A stretch of 64,000 bases of DNA. Origin: Fasciola hepatica (Eukaryota; Platyhelminthes; Trematoda; Plagiorchiida; Fasciolidae). The notes under the pieces are model-generated. The model had not been told where the DNA came from. It searched no databases and worked only from the letters and a program-made list of their open reading frames with translations. How positions within the stretch are numbered: position 1 is the stretch's first letter; every line of letters begins with the position of its first letter. The stretch covers positions 7,384,501 to 7,448,500 of the forward strand of contig CANUEZ040000129.1 in the NCBI GenBank assembly GCA_948099385.1. The letters run 5' to 3'. This document shows, in pieces, positions 49,800 to 62,214 of the stretch. Made by a program: the position numbers and the translations under genes.

Positions 49800-51635
49800 T
49801 GGTTAAATATATTCTACTGCGGCTTGTACAGACCACTTCAAACTAGACCATGCGAAAATACAATTACTGTTTTTATGTTATCATCCAAGACCTTTGCATG
49901 TATTTACTTGGATTCGTGTGAACCCTTGAATGTCGGTTACCGGCCCTTGAATGCCCTCGTTCATGGTAGTTGCGGTTGTCAATAGCCCCCAGAATTTCCG
50001 AAAATCCAGATAGGCTGAAAAGGGATGAGTTTGAGCAGCCACACGGTAGTCCAATGGAGCTCGAATGAATAATGATGGACGAGTTTCAGATCCGCACAAG
50101 CACGTCCAACAGTTATGAATGTGGGCAATAAAAAATGAAAGTGCACTTTTCACATTCAAAGGTTCACTCCTCAAGCCCGAATTGAATCAGGCGACCTTTC
50201 GCCCCTGTTAGTAGCTTGGACATTTCGTAGCGAAAAAGCGAGTGAAGATTTCCTTATGCGGGCTATTCTGGTTCCTTGTGCCATCAATAAAAATAGCAAA
50301 GTTGTGAATTGTTTGGTTTCCTATTCAACAAAAGGTTTCCCCCAGTTCGAGGAATTATGAAGATTTAACTATTCATAAGCAGCAAGTGATTCTAGGTGGA
50401 GGCTGATCTCAAGATACTTCACTAATCAAAAAATGCCTTCTACTGAATTAAAAGCAGTTCAGCGAGTGGAAGACTCACGTGAATTCGATTATGTTGCCTA
50501 TCATTAAGCCCGGCCATGCGTGGTATGCACAACAGTACGGAGAGATCCAAGATTCCGTTAACGGTCGGTGACCACTGAAAACAACAATCATCGTCGCATA
50601 TACAGTTACATAGCTAGAGATAAATCATTTTTGACTACAGAGGATGTCTCTAATTTGTCCGTTCATTATGCTATTTTGAAATAAATGCAGTTTAACATAA
50701 AATACAGATGATGCTTTATGTTTTGTACATCTTTGTCCAGTAACCTTGAATCCATGTGATTTGAATTTTGATCGTGTACTCAGCTCAGATTGATCGTTTT
50801 CATAAGCTACTTATCGCTGAGCCACACTTTTTTGTGGGAAATTTGTCCTGGCCTGCGCAATGGAAATGCTCCATCAACGGGTGAAGAAGCTTTTATAAGC
50901 TGAAAACCAAGTTCATCGATCATCATCGATCAGAAGTTTGATTACAGTAAACAAGAATCTGCCATTCACCGTTATGGGGAATCAGGTTGAAAAATTACTT
51001 TTTACCAAAACCATTCAAGCTGTGATTATTCAAGTTCCGATACTTTTCCACAGTTGTGTTTCGGAAATATTGACCGCAACGGTTTGCTGTTAATCGTGAC
51101 ACAAACTTTCTGATTTGTATTTTATGGAGAATTCACTCGTTACCCTGTCTTTGAATAAATTATGAACAATCTGGAGTTGGACCTAGTTCTCTGCAATTTT
51201 CCCAATTCTAAGTAATTCTGGTGTAAAAAACGACTGCGAGTTTGGAATGTAAAACACATTTGGAAAGTGATTATTTCAATTCTGGAAGATGTAGGTAATG
51301 GTGCAATTACCGTAATCGAACTCTATAGGTTTTCAGTGACCTTATTTCGTGAGAACACTATCACGACAACACAGTAACGGTCACGTTTGATCTGAGCACA
51401 TCAGTATGACAGCAAAAGAGATGATTCAACAAAATGCATTCTTCCATTATCACTAGAATAAAAGGCCCAGTTGATTCTTCATGTGGAGTGAGTGCTCAGC
51501 TAACGAATGTCAATTTATGGAAACACTGCTCACCTGCTTTATATAGCTTGGCAAGGGTCACATACAGTTCACATGCTCTGGATACGAATTGGATCACGTA
51601 GATTAACCCCATAGATTTTAACATTTTTCTCGTCT
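49800..51635. other. No gene recognised
   Basis: The 97-codon minus frame at 49881-50174 carries no known motif. The rest is AT-rich and featureless to my reading. Confidence 0.35.
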
Positions 51636-51640
51636 CAGTT

Positions 51641-51715
51641 TCGGCTGTTGTCTAGCGGTCGTCATGGTGGAGTTTATACTCTTCTGTCCGGGGTTCGGAT
51701 CTTGTCGACGCCAAT
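51641..51715 (+). repeat. tRNA-derived SINE-like body
   Basis: GTTGTCTAGCGGTCGTCATG (A-box-like) and CCGGGGTTCGGATCTTG (B-box-like) lie at tRNA spacing and run into GACGCCAA. The 10925-11005 piece has a similar CAACGCCA end. Confidence 0.45.
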
Positions 51716-52058
51716 TAGCAGGCTCAAAATGGTCGCCACCTTCTTCCTGGAATATTTTACTATTGCCATATAATCAAAAGGAACTAAATAAAGCAATGAA
51801 ACAAGAACGATGAAAAAATGTTTGACTTCTACAGCATTTGTTCTTCATCAATCTTTACAATCAAGCATGTTCCACACCAGCTGTGTTATTTCACCCCCTG
51901 ATGTAAATCATCTATGTTCCTAAACTGCAATGGTTACGCTACTCCGAATGAAAATCTTCCTTGATCCGCATCTGTCATAACATTGTGAGCCCTGATGACA
52001 ATCGTCAGCAATTCACACCTGATCAGGCCCTGTGCACCCCCATATCCTGTCATGTATC

Positions 52059-52060
<2 letters not shown>

Positions 52061-52128
<68 letters not shown>

Positions 52129-52129
52129 C
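52061..52129. repeat. (CA)n microsatellite
   Basis: About 34 CA units with one CG interruption near the end. Confidence 0.96.
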
Positions 52130-52680
52130 CAGAAGACAGACGAAACCTAGCCTGTTTCACTCTTCTCATTAGATCGGGCTGTAAATCGACGCGAGCATAG
52201 GCATTGTGTTGTTTATTCAAGCTTTTAAGCTTACGATCAAATCGCATACCTCAACACGCGATCAGACAGACTCGGCCTTCTCTGTCTGCCTTTCTCGGCT
52301 AAGCGCGTCTTGTAGCGGTAGCAGAATCGATAACAACAAGACTCTTGTGTCTACTGATTTCCCGTCTTTTAGTCGCCTTTAGTAGCCGCTGTCTGATATT
52401 TAGCAACCACAGCCTAGGGGACAGCAACCAGACCTTTCCGACAAACCCATACTGCGCGAGGGCACATCACGTGGGATTTGTCGGTCCTAGTTATGGGACT
52501 TGTTGGCCTTGGATGATTCACGTGAACGGCTGGGCACTCGATGCACTTTTAATCTCAGTCACGTTTCAAATCACCAGCGGAACGAGTGAATCAACATGCG
52601 CAGAGTTCCTGCTGGCGGAAATTGAGGTAATCGACCTAGGTGAACAGGTGAATCCAAATTCACGCCGTAAATAGGAACCA

Positions 52681-53530
52681 ATTAGTGATTTAGACCGCAG
52701 AAGAATTGTCCAGAGGGCAAGGAAAGGTAAAGATCTAGAACTTCTATCCAACCATCGTAGACCTAAGATAAAAAGCCTGCAGAACCATTGCCAAACGAGA
52801 TATTGAACATAGCTTTAAAAGAGGATTTTCAAAACGTAAACTTTCTGATGAATTCGTAATGGAAATATGCTCATTGATAAAGGAGAAGCCTGAAATCACT
52901 TTGGGTGGAATAAAGAAGAAGATGGAACTGATACACCCGAATCTATCGAATAGTTTGTCTCCTATTGATCGTCTTCTCGATGATTATGCTTACACCACGA
53001 AGAAACTACCTATTCATCCGATTGAACGAAACAGGTTTGATGTCAAAGAGAGGCGAGTTTAATACGCGACGTGGTTACAGGAGCTTGGCAGCTCCGTCTT
53101 ACACTTTTACTTAGACGAGACCAGTTACTACATAAGGGGCTCGCGGACACGAGGGTGATCAATGGAAGGCAAAAAGTGCTGCAGGAATTTACCATCAGAC
53201 AAAAATGCAAACCTCAATAATGTTGCTTGCTGTTCTGCGGTGGGTACTCTATATTATGATCACCACTCCAGAATGTATGCGGACATTTTCACCAGCTTTC
53301 TCGAAAAGTGTTCCTCGAAAGTATGAACAGAACAACCAAACACTAATACGGCATTTCTGTTCGACAGCGCGCCAGTTCACCGATAGGCGGGTAGAGCATT
53401 ACTAGCAAACGGACATGCTAGTCGGTATCTTCCTTCCCATAGTCTATTCTTTATTCCGATCGAAGGGGTGTACATTGTGTTTAAAGGAACTGTCTAATCT
53501 CTTCTGAAAGAAAACGGAGCCACGTTTTAG
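52681..53530 (+). mobile_element. Decayed Tc1/mariner-like DDE transposase, copy B
   Basis: DLDRRRIVQRARKGKDLELL opens the N-terminal helix-turn-helix region. After one frameshift near 52780, a single frame runs to about 53530, broken only by stops: TAA 53060, TGA 53156, TGA 53324, TAG 53384 and TAA 53495. It contains IAKRDIEHSFKRGFSKRKLS, YTTKKLPIHPIERNRFDV, FYLDETSYY (first Asp codon 53114), QPNTNTAFLFDSAPVHR (second Asp 53363) and RYLPSHSLFFIPIEGVY (Glu 53462). The triad DDE is thus visible, with 32 codons between the second Asp and the Glu. The enzyme would cut and paste its own element. Terminal inverted repeats were not located. Confidence 0.88.
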
Positions 53531-53534
53531 CAGG

Positions 53535-56500
53535 CCGGAAAAGGCGTTGGCAACAGTAAAGCTGGCTAGGAAAAACGCACTAGAAGACGAACTTGGAAAC
53601 GACTGCTTAAATTAAACTTAGTGTTAGTCCGTGATTGAAGTTGCAGATAGTACCTGAAAGGAAGCAAAATAACATTTGATATAGGACATCCGAAACACGT
53701 CAAAGCCATTTCATTTCCTCTGGAGCAGTTCTATGAGTAGAACAATCGTTAAGTTTTATGCTTTACTTGTCGTGGCTGCGATCTTTTATATTTACGAAGG
53801 CTCTACTGTCCTTTGGGAAGAATGTCCTCAGTAGTGCCAGATAATCATCCTGGAATATGAGTTGTGAAGAGCTTCAGGAAAAACAACAAAGAAGATTATC
53901 GTAATAGGCCAAACATTCATTTTCCCAAACTGCATATAATGCAAAGTAAAAGAATTGAGTAATCTGTAGTCCACAGGTTGTCTAAGTGACGTAAACGAGA
54001 CGAAACGGCTGATAATTTAATTCCCAATCAAAAATTCCTTCAAGTATAATTTTTCTTTTGCTGTAGAGTTACTTTGTGGAGTGGGGCAGTAGCTGTACCT
54101 AGAAAATTCAGGAAATGTTTTGTAACTGCTTTGAGAACCAAGACACAAGAATAGCTGTAGGCACGGCATCATGTATTTCTTTGGAATACCTGCAGCAGGA
54201 TACTATATATCAAATGATCCCGAAATAGCGATTGAATTGCGGGATAGGAATCTTGCAAATGTCCCCCATCACTCATGTTTTCCATATCTTGTGTGCAGCA
54301 TACTTTGCAGTTTCTTGGCACATATGACCATTTAGAAATATAGTACCCCTCGATCTAACTCGATTAACTTCAACGGGATTTATTGAGTATAAATTCTGTC
54401 AAACATAAACTCTGTCGCTCCAAACCTACAGGTTGACGGCTAATAAAAAATGGTTGATCCGTAGGGAAAAACGTGATCCGGTGAATCGAAGCACATGTTC
54501 ATTTTAACCTTATAGACATGATAGAGCCGATGAAAAATCAACATTGTAGTACGGGTGATGTTGCATGACAAATGTTGACTTTTCGTAAAGATGGCAAGCC
54601 TGACTGAAGTTCTCTTGGGAACTGCTCTTCACTGCAGCTGCTGGCGGAATTCCAAAGAAAAATTATTTCTTTTGCAATGAGTACTTAGTTCTTATTAGTT
54701 ATCTTATACTGAGCAATTGTTGCAAATATAAAATTGCGTATTATTAGATAACATTCATATTAGCTAAATCAAGTTTTTTTGGGCGGTCAGAAATACTCGA
54801 CTTGGTTACCATGATAAATTTGCCTGCAGCTGGGATGACCCGATACAATAAATGGTCGAATATGACTCTTTTTTAACGGTGAAGAAAAATACGTTCACAG
54901 ATGAACACACTTTGATTCTGCCCAAAGCCTCTTCTTCTGCTGTGTTGATTTTTTTGGTCAGCCCCAGTAGCCCTAGGAAGAAGACTCCTCTGCCTTCGAA
55001 TCGTCACAACTTATCGGTACAAAATGTATCGTTTACATAGAATATGTGCTGACCGTAATCAAAACATTGCATCAGCGCTTACTGGTCTACTGACAGTCCC
55101 AAACGGGCCGTCTGGCTGGTTTATACAGCTGCGCCCGGATTGATTGGTTCGGCTCCTTTCGGCTTGGACGAATGTTAACCGCTGACAGGTCCATCGATCG
55201 TTTGACTGACTCCTATCTGGTCGGTGATTCTGGTTAGCTAATCACGTGCTCTCTGCTTCACTGCCTCCGACCTTGTGTTCGATTCCGGATATGCAAGGCA
55301 CGCTGTCTGACCATTGAACCAGGCCAACTATTAGCATTTCACTGGAGACCTTCATTCATACTGATCATATATGTGCCTAGACGAAAGTAGCAAAACGATA
55401 AAATAACCCAAAAATCTCTCAGTTCGTGATTCAGTGGCAATTAAATGGTTGATGGTAAGCTTACAGGAGAAACACTGTCGGTTTATTTGGAATGCAGAAA
55501 TTGACATGAAGGTCATATGATCCTCGTTTGTTAAACTTTCTTTTTGCTCTGGGGATGATGAAGAAATATGGACTGAGGACCAGAACAACTACGAGCAATT
55601 CTGTCACAGATATTGTTTATGTTGGAAACACTCAGAGAATAGCAAATATATCCGGGGAGAAGATTTCGCAGTACTTGTCAATACAGGACTGGAAATAACG
55701 ACGAAACAAAGTAATCTGTTTCGTATTTCGTCCCATTTATTCCACGAATATTCGCCCGTCGAAAAATTGCTAATTAAATCTTTGGCTGTTATGGCTATTG
55801 ATTTAATTTCTATTGTTAAGCATCCGAAACAGATTAAAAGGCAACCCTTGATAAGAAATTCAGAAAAACTCATCTCAGTGACCTCGAGATTGTAAAGCTT
55901 AATAAATCGGTTGATATGGGCTGCATCAAACCGTAATGATTCTTGCGAGATTGTCATTCACGGCAGTGTGAACAACGCAGAATTCGTTAAAACCAAAACA
56001 TAAATGTTTCTTTCTTTCAGACCAGAAGATTTCTGGAAAAACCACTAAGTTGCCCGGTAATGCTTCAGGTTATGTCTCTGATGAAGATATTGATCTTACA
56101 GCTGTGATCAAATCAAGTTACTTGAGGTGGCGGATCTATAGACCGTTTTGAAGTTCGGTTGACACAATTGCCAATAACACCCTGATTTGATCATAGCCGA
56201 GAATTTATCTTCTATGTTCGAGAAATGAGTGAGTGCAATTTCCTCCTATTGAATTTTCAAAGTGGCCATCTTGCATGTTAAGGAGCGCAGTATAACCAGC
56301 GACTTCGCACCTCTATGCCTGGCTACCTAAAAAGCTGGGATAATTCGGTGAGATTGAAGAAAAGTCAACATACTATTCCTCGGGAAATAAAACTCTTATC
56401 GCATATTGTGGTAGATATTTGCCAATAAAAGAATATCTCTTTTTTGACCTACTGTAGTTCCTTATCTTGCATGTTTCTCCATGGATACCGTATACGAAGT

Positions 56501-57405
56501 GACAAATGTGTTGAATTCGTCTTACAAAGTTCTTCATAGAGCAGAAGGAAAACTCGGAAAGTCTTTGTGTATAACAGTTGTGAAGAAGTGGTAGGTAGTA
56601 GATAGTATGAATTGTTCACATAAAAGTGCAATACTGCCTATGGGAAATGATTGCTGGAAGCAAGATTTCATTCAAACTTCTACAATACCTACAGGTTTTT
56701 TCAGAAGGTATAGCACTGCATGGTTCAGTGATAAGGTATTCTCCTATTAGATTTCTAAGTGGCACAACCGAAACTCGTCAAGCAATGACCATACGCTCGT
56801 TGACACACTATTCATTCAATGCGAGCCTCACCGCAAATTAATACTTCATAAGTAGGCGAAATACACATTTGCCTTCTTTCCATACCGGCCGACTGAATAA
56901 TTTTTATGCGGTGCTTCAATCTGCTATCATCCATAAATCCTGAAAAGACCTGCCAGATCAATGGTTATTTGTTTATACAGTTCCGCTTCCGTGGGCTCAC
57001 AGTGGCCCAGTTCCCAGCAAATCACCCGAAGGAAATCTAGTGTTTTCGCAGTCAGAAATTATTTTCCAGTAAAAGAAAGGGACCGGTGATATTCTTTTAA
57101 TAACTTACTTCGTATTACTCAGTAATGCTTCAATATTTTAGGAATGTGGGTTTGGCCGAATAAAGGCTTCCAACCGCGGAAAGAGACCAATGGCAAAGGC
57201 GGCTCGGGGATGACTTGAGCAAGGGACTGAGGGGCTTAAAGCTCATGATGATGACTGTTTGCCACCGTGATCAACCACTTGAGTGGGTCTGATCAGACAA
57301 AGCTAGCAACTGCCCGTTTATCAGGAGGCTGATTAGAAATCGTGAGTTATTTGTTAGTATTTTTATGGCAAAACTTGAAACCAGTTAACTCAAGTCAACA
57401 ATCTA
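53535..57405. other. No gene recognised
   Basis: The longest frame is a 117-codon minus ORF at 55604-55957, without recognisable motifs. A tRNA-like TGTTCGATTCCGG sits near 55277 but lacks a convincing A box. A possible LINE tail near 57160-57260 is too weak to call. Confidence 0.35.
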
Positions 57406-57415
57406 AGATTCCACC

Positions 57416-58280
57416 TTGTGCAAGCGATACGCGGGCTATATCTTCTGTGTAGTGTGCTTCAAAGATGATAGAAATCTTCTGCTTAACAGCTTTATTACAA
57501 CCCCTCCAAATGTTCATTTCACTTTGGAAAAAGAGAAGAAAGCAGTCTGCCGTACTTGGATGTCTGTGTGCGCCGTCGAAGTGATGGTTCCGTTCAGTTG
57601 TCAATGCATACGGAAGCGACTTGGAACGGTCAATACATTCATTTTCACAGTTTCGTACCATTCAAAATGAAGAGAAATCTAGTGCGTTGCCTGGTTAGTA
57701 GAGCAAGGAAAATCTGCACAGAAGACACAACAGAAAATGAACTTCGTTTTCTGAGGAGTGTTTTCCTAGAAAGTGGCTATCCTGAACGGTTCTTTGACAA
57801 GACGATGCAACGACATGAAGATAGGCCAAGACAGATAGTAGTCGAAAAGAAGCCAGTATATGTCCGTTTGCCCTTCAAAGGAGATACGGAAACTGAAGTT
57901 ATTCAACGAAGACTAACAGGAGCAGTCAACAGAACAATCTACGCTGCACAATCACAAATTATGTTCTAGTCCAAATCGATCGTGTGTTTTCGACTAAAGG
58001 ATAGAATGCCAGATTCTGCAGCATATTTTTGTGTGTATTCATTCACCTGTTTCTGTGGAACCAGGTGCGCTGGCCGCACGACCAGGCGCTTATCCGAACG
58101 TGTTCGTAAACACCACCCGGCTTGGCTGAACACCGGATCAATTAGGTCAATTACGAGTGCTGTGTGTTCATATCTTGTGGAGTCAAACCATTCAGTAGAG
58201 GTGTTGAAAGCTTTTATCACCGTTTACAAAGTCTGGCGCAAGCTGTCAGGACTTGTCAAGCCACAGCCAGACTCGTGAGT
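57416..58280 (+). mobile_element. Penelope-like retrotransposon relic: RT C-terminal part plus GIY-YIG
   Basis: CKRYAGYIFCVV at about 57419-57451 aligns with the YADD(I/F) active site of Penelope RTs, with both aspartates lost (GGC at 57434, TAT at 57437). After a frameshift near 57550 the frame reads LDVCVRRRSDGSVQLSMHTE, HFHSFVPFKMKRNLVRCLV, KICTEDTTENELRFLRSVFL and PERFFDKTM. A TAG at 57967 interrupts. The same frame then resumes with the endonuclease module AAYFCVYSFTCFCGTRCAGR and TTRRLSERVRKHHPAWL, and ends near AFITVYKV (about 58240). The GIY-YIG-type endonuclease is characteristic of canonical PLEs. The copy is 5'-truncated and lacks the C-terminal tail. Confidence 0.85.
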
Positions 58281-58284
58281 ATTT

Positions 58285-60050
58285 GATTCTACCATTCTCC
58301 CCTATGGGCTCGGAAACAATTTGTGCTAGCACTTTAGCTCTCTTGGAGCACCTCTTGTTTCCAAACACGTGTGCAACCACTTGAACATTCTTCGCTGTGA
58401 ACAGTTTCACAAGGACACACTCACTTGCACACACAGATTTGGATGATCATTCCCCTTCACCTTTTGGTGTCGTATTTAATGTTATGTATTGGTATGAGTG
58501 CACCAGGCTGTTTTGTTGTCAGTTTGTTATGTGGGATCTTTCGTACCTTTATATAGAAGTCTCTAGGTGTTGATTCACGTGTAGAAAATTGATAACTGTA
58601 GGGACGTGGTTATTTATGCAACAGTTTGAAAGGTTTTGTATGAGACAGCAGGTTTAATAATCAACGATAAATTTGAAGCGGTTTATTTGTATCCTAAACG
58701 AGAATAACAGAACACTATTTTGTGAGCTGATGGAAAGCAAGGAAGTGAAAGACAAGAGTGTTTTGAAGTGGAAGTAATCTGAAAATGACTGGATAGTACA
58801 ACTTCTCTGAAAAAGAGCTTGGTTCTAATTGGTAATCAAGGACTCAAAATTGGAGAACTACTCGGTTAGCGAAATGGTCTATGAATTAATGACGAGAAAG
58901 TTGTGCAACTTTATCTTTGCCATTTGACCGTGCTTTATACATGAAATTATACTTGCATATGTCGCTTCAGGGCGAGCGGCAGTGACGGTAAAACCTGTCA
59001 TACAATTCGGAGAAGCTATGTCCTTCCACCTACTTACTAAGTTCAACGGCTGTGAGTGATTGCACTCGTCTTTTGCGGATTTACAAGTATATTTGGCACA
59101 ACTGGTAAAATAAATCATTTTTCATGTCTCTTTCTCTGAGTAAACAGTATACACCCAGCAGAGTGTTTTCCCATCCATCAAGTGATTGATTCTGGCATAC
59201 GATATCGTATAAAAGTTCTACGGAACGGATCGGAGGGGATTTTGAGTGCATATGATTTATCACCCGGTCTTAAACGATTCGCGCTAACTTCGTTAAAGGA
59301 CCTTGAATCTACTATGGGGATTTTAAGCGTTTCCTTTTGTTCTTTATAGATAAAATGTTTTATAGTCCTCCGTTAGCGTGCAGAAGAGAAGGCAATTGAA
59401 GCAGTGTGTGATGACTGGTAATGAGATTATTTTGTGTCGTTTAATCACGTCCTTGAATGCGTGAATACAACAATTGCGCAGAGGACGTTATCGAATTGCT
59501 TTCCAGCTCGACTGGTGTGCTCATTCCTTCACTGTGTTTATTCTGGGATGGAGCCTTAACTACTTTCGTTGTGACAATACTAGTTCTGGAATAAAATTTC
59601 CGGTTGTTGTAATTATTATTGATTATTAATAATAAAGCCATCCAGCGGTGTATAGAAGAGGTGGCAGTAGAAACCATGTTTCAGGCCAGTTTCATTCGTC
59701 AACCGACTTCTCTGAACACTTTTCTACTTGGCAAAGACAGGTTAAAGATCAATCCTACCTACCAGTCCTATCTGTTTTTTGCTGTTATTTGCATCTAATA
59801 CAACAGTTAGATGTAGGATCGGTCTCCCGTATCAAACGCGGTCAGTATTTGTATAGGTCTTTGTTCTTCAGGGTGAACCTACAGTGGTTTTGGTCTGCCG
59901 TCCACCGCGGTATGCACGCACATTTAACTTCATTTCCCCGAAGAACTTTTTCGATTAAAGTTGGGTATTCTAGTAGTCTCTAGCGTTTCGTATCCTTATG
60001 TCAGTCTTGAATTAAAAACATGTCCGTAATTATAGATATAAAAAGGGAGA
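58285..60050. other. No gene recognised
   Basis: Frames at 58879-59118 -, 59081-59263 - and 59648-59983 + show no known motif. Confidence 0.35.
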
Positions 60051-60054
60051 AAGC

Positions 60055-60561
60055 TTGATGGAGAACCGGTGCCACGCTTGCGATGGGGGAGATGGAGGTC
60101 TGTTGGGTTGGTGCCCACACAAACATGCACTTCGTATTGGACATATGTTTGCGCAGGGCGGTTGCATATGCTGTAAGGATCGCTTCTCTGAACGATTAAA
60201 GCTTCAGTATTGGATAGGTCTACGACATTCTGAAAGATTGGGTCAGGTTGTTAGGAGAATTAGTTGTACTCGGAATACGTACTCTTGGTGCCCCAATTCA
60301 CGAACTTTACTAATCAGACTGCACTACATTCGGACGAAGGAACACAATAAAGAAGACACGGAAGTCAGGGCAGCACGCAGAAAAATGAGTGTCAGTAATG
60401 TAGGCAAAGAAATCGCTACGAAAGCGGCAAATCAGCAGCTGATGTATTTTAATAGTAGGTATGTGGGTAGTAGTCTTTCAGAACACATAAAGAACAGTCG
60501 GTTTGCAATCAGCTTTCCCATTTGGGGTACAACTAGTTGGATGGTTAGGAATACGTGGTAA
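60055..60561 (+). CDS. Unrecognised 168-codon open reading frame
   Basis: This is the longest frame in the window not explained by a microsatellite or by a recognised transposon. It starts MMENRCHACDGGDGGLLGW and is cysteine-rich in its first third (CHAC, GWCP, GGCICC), basic in the middle (AARRKMSVS) and ends ISFPIWGTTSWMVRNTW before a stop. It shows no signal peptide or membrane segment. I recognise no family. It could be chance, a transposon fragment or an exon; the reading past the stop does not clearly continue. Confidence 0.2.
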   Translation: MMENRCHACDGGDGGLLGWCPHKHALRIGHMFAQGGCICCKDRFSERLKLQYWIGLRHSERLGQVVRRISCTRNTYSWCPNSRTLLIRLHYIRTKEHNKEDTEVRAARRKMSVSNVGKEIATKAANQQLMYFNSRYVGSSLSEHIKNSRFAISFPIWGTTSWMVRNTW

Positions 60562-60689
60562 ATATGCCAGAACACCTGTTACAATGTTTATGGTATCATG
60601 GAAAACATGGTTCAGAATACAAGTTGCCCATCGACAGGCCTCACTAGCAGTTAATTCGATCACAACGGACAGCTATGTGCTCTGATTCA

Positions 60690-62080
60690 GCTGTTTTGTA
60701 CTGGAAGAAGTCGGCGATTTCATGTCTTTCCTTTTGAATACCGCTGTTTGTGTCATGGGTTTCGACAACTATTCGTGTATGTGTTTCAACATCCCATCCA
60801 AGTTGTGAGCTTCCGTTAGGCTAGTTCAAGTTTCGTGCCAGATTTACTGTTGTCATGATACTACTTACCAGTCAGTAGTTCTAAATGACTGGTCTTATAG
60901 CACCAAACATAAAAGCTGTGTCAATCTAAGCTTTCTTTGAATCTGTGTCCTGTCCCCGTCACACTTGCGAATACGTCTCGAGATGTTTGTGAAACATATC
61001 TATAATATGGGAGCAAGGAATAGCATGTGCGGTAACCATCAACATATACTCAGTCGACAGATGATTCTATTTGTTGGGAGACATTTTACTTAGAAGGAAT
61101 GAGCTTGACCGTATAGAAAAGGGGAATGAGAAGGCAAGGGTTCATTCAATCATACGTCTAATGAAGCAGTCATGAAACGAGTATGTTTCGTGCAAAAGAT
61201 TATCCGACAGCGTAAAAGGACAGAGATGGGGAAATGAGAACAAAAGTAAACTTGTGTTAAACAATGAGTAAAGTTCGTGTTCGAATCGAACCCAACCAAT
61301 TACTCGGGTAGGGTTTGAGAGTGTAAGAAGACAGTCTACGACAACAAAAATAAGTAGAAGTATTTTGCACCAGTTTGCTCAAGTGCTTCTTTCTGGCCCG
61401 TGATAAAGCAAAATATATCAGAAAAGGAAATGAAGCGAGAAGACGTATCATATTCTGCGAATGACTTTTGTTTTTATAATGTCCATCTGTTACCGAAAGT
61501 CATTGTGTGGTAGTTGAGCAACATAATTTCGGGGAAAGAAACTCAGATGCCGCAACCATGAGTAGCTTTGAGTCATTGTGTTCTCTAGGTGATAGCATGC
61601 ATCCGAAAAAAAATATTTATGATCGAATTGTGTTTGAAGACTGAAGATGTGGCGTTGTGGGTTCCTGGAAAAAAATCGGGAATATTAGCACTTTCCCATT
61701 CTCAAAGTTATTAGCATCACTTGATGAGTAAATCAACAAATAACGAATATTTGGACGTGCAAATGAAGTCTGCGAACAAGGTTCTAGAAGCTTGATAACT
61801 GAAAACCACTGTTAAGTTACGGGAGCATGTTTCCACTTACGGTCGACGTATTTCTCGATATTCTTTTTCGTGGACCAGAGTGGCTGTGCGGATGACCTAC
61901 TAGCAGTTACGTATTCAATGCAATGAGGACTACAAACAAACTATGTTACTCTAATCTTTGTTTTGACTTGTGCTTCCCTAAATCATTCCTATATGTTCGA
62001 ATGTGCTTTGGTGAATAAAGGATGCTTATCTTTATACTCCTTAAATTTATGTTGTTTGTAGCTCAGGTTGGTGGCTTTCA
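60690..62080. other. No gene recognised
   Basis: AT-rich sequence without identifiable coding or repeat signature. Confidence 0.35.
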
Positions 62081-62082
62081 CT

Positions 62083-62212
62083 GGGTCCTGATCACTGAGC
62101 TTGGAGACTAAGTCGAAAACGCCCCATCACCAGTTGAGGTGACACGTGCTCATTGACGATGTCATCTCGACGGGTGACATTTGTGACCTAAAAGCCAGGC
62201 TTGGCAATCAGA
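62083..62212. repeat. Dispersed hairpin repeat, inverted pair
   Basis: The right half (about 62145-62212, plus) reads TTGACGATGTCATCTCGACG, GGGTGACA and CCAGGCTTGGCAATCAG. The left half (about 62083-62145), read on the minus strand, gives TGTCACCTCAACTGGTGATG and CCAAGCTCAGTGATCAG. Two copies therefore meet head to head around GAGGTGACA. Confidence 0.65.
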
Positions 62213-62214
62213 AG

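Noticed and set aside
55230..55310. tRNA-like B box TGTTCGATTCCGG
   Set aside because: The A box is poor and no cloverleaf closes.
57150..57260. Possible LINE C-terminal tail before the Penelope relic
   Set aside because: Only GxQPRKE and a GGSGMT-like stretch fit; too short and diverged to support.
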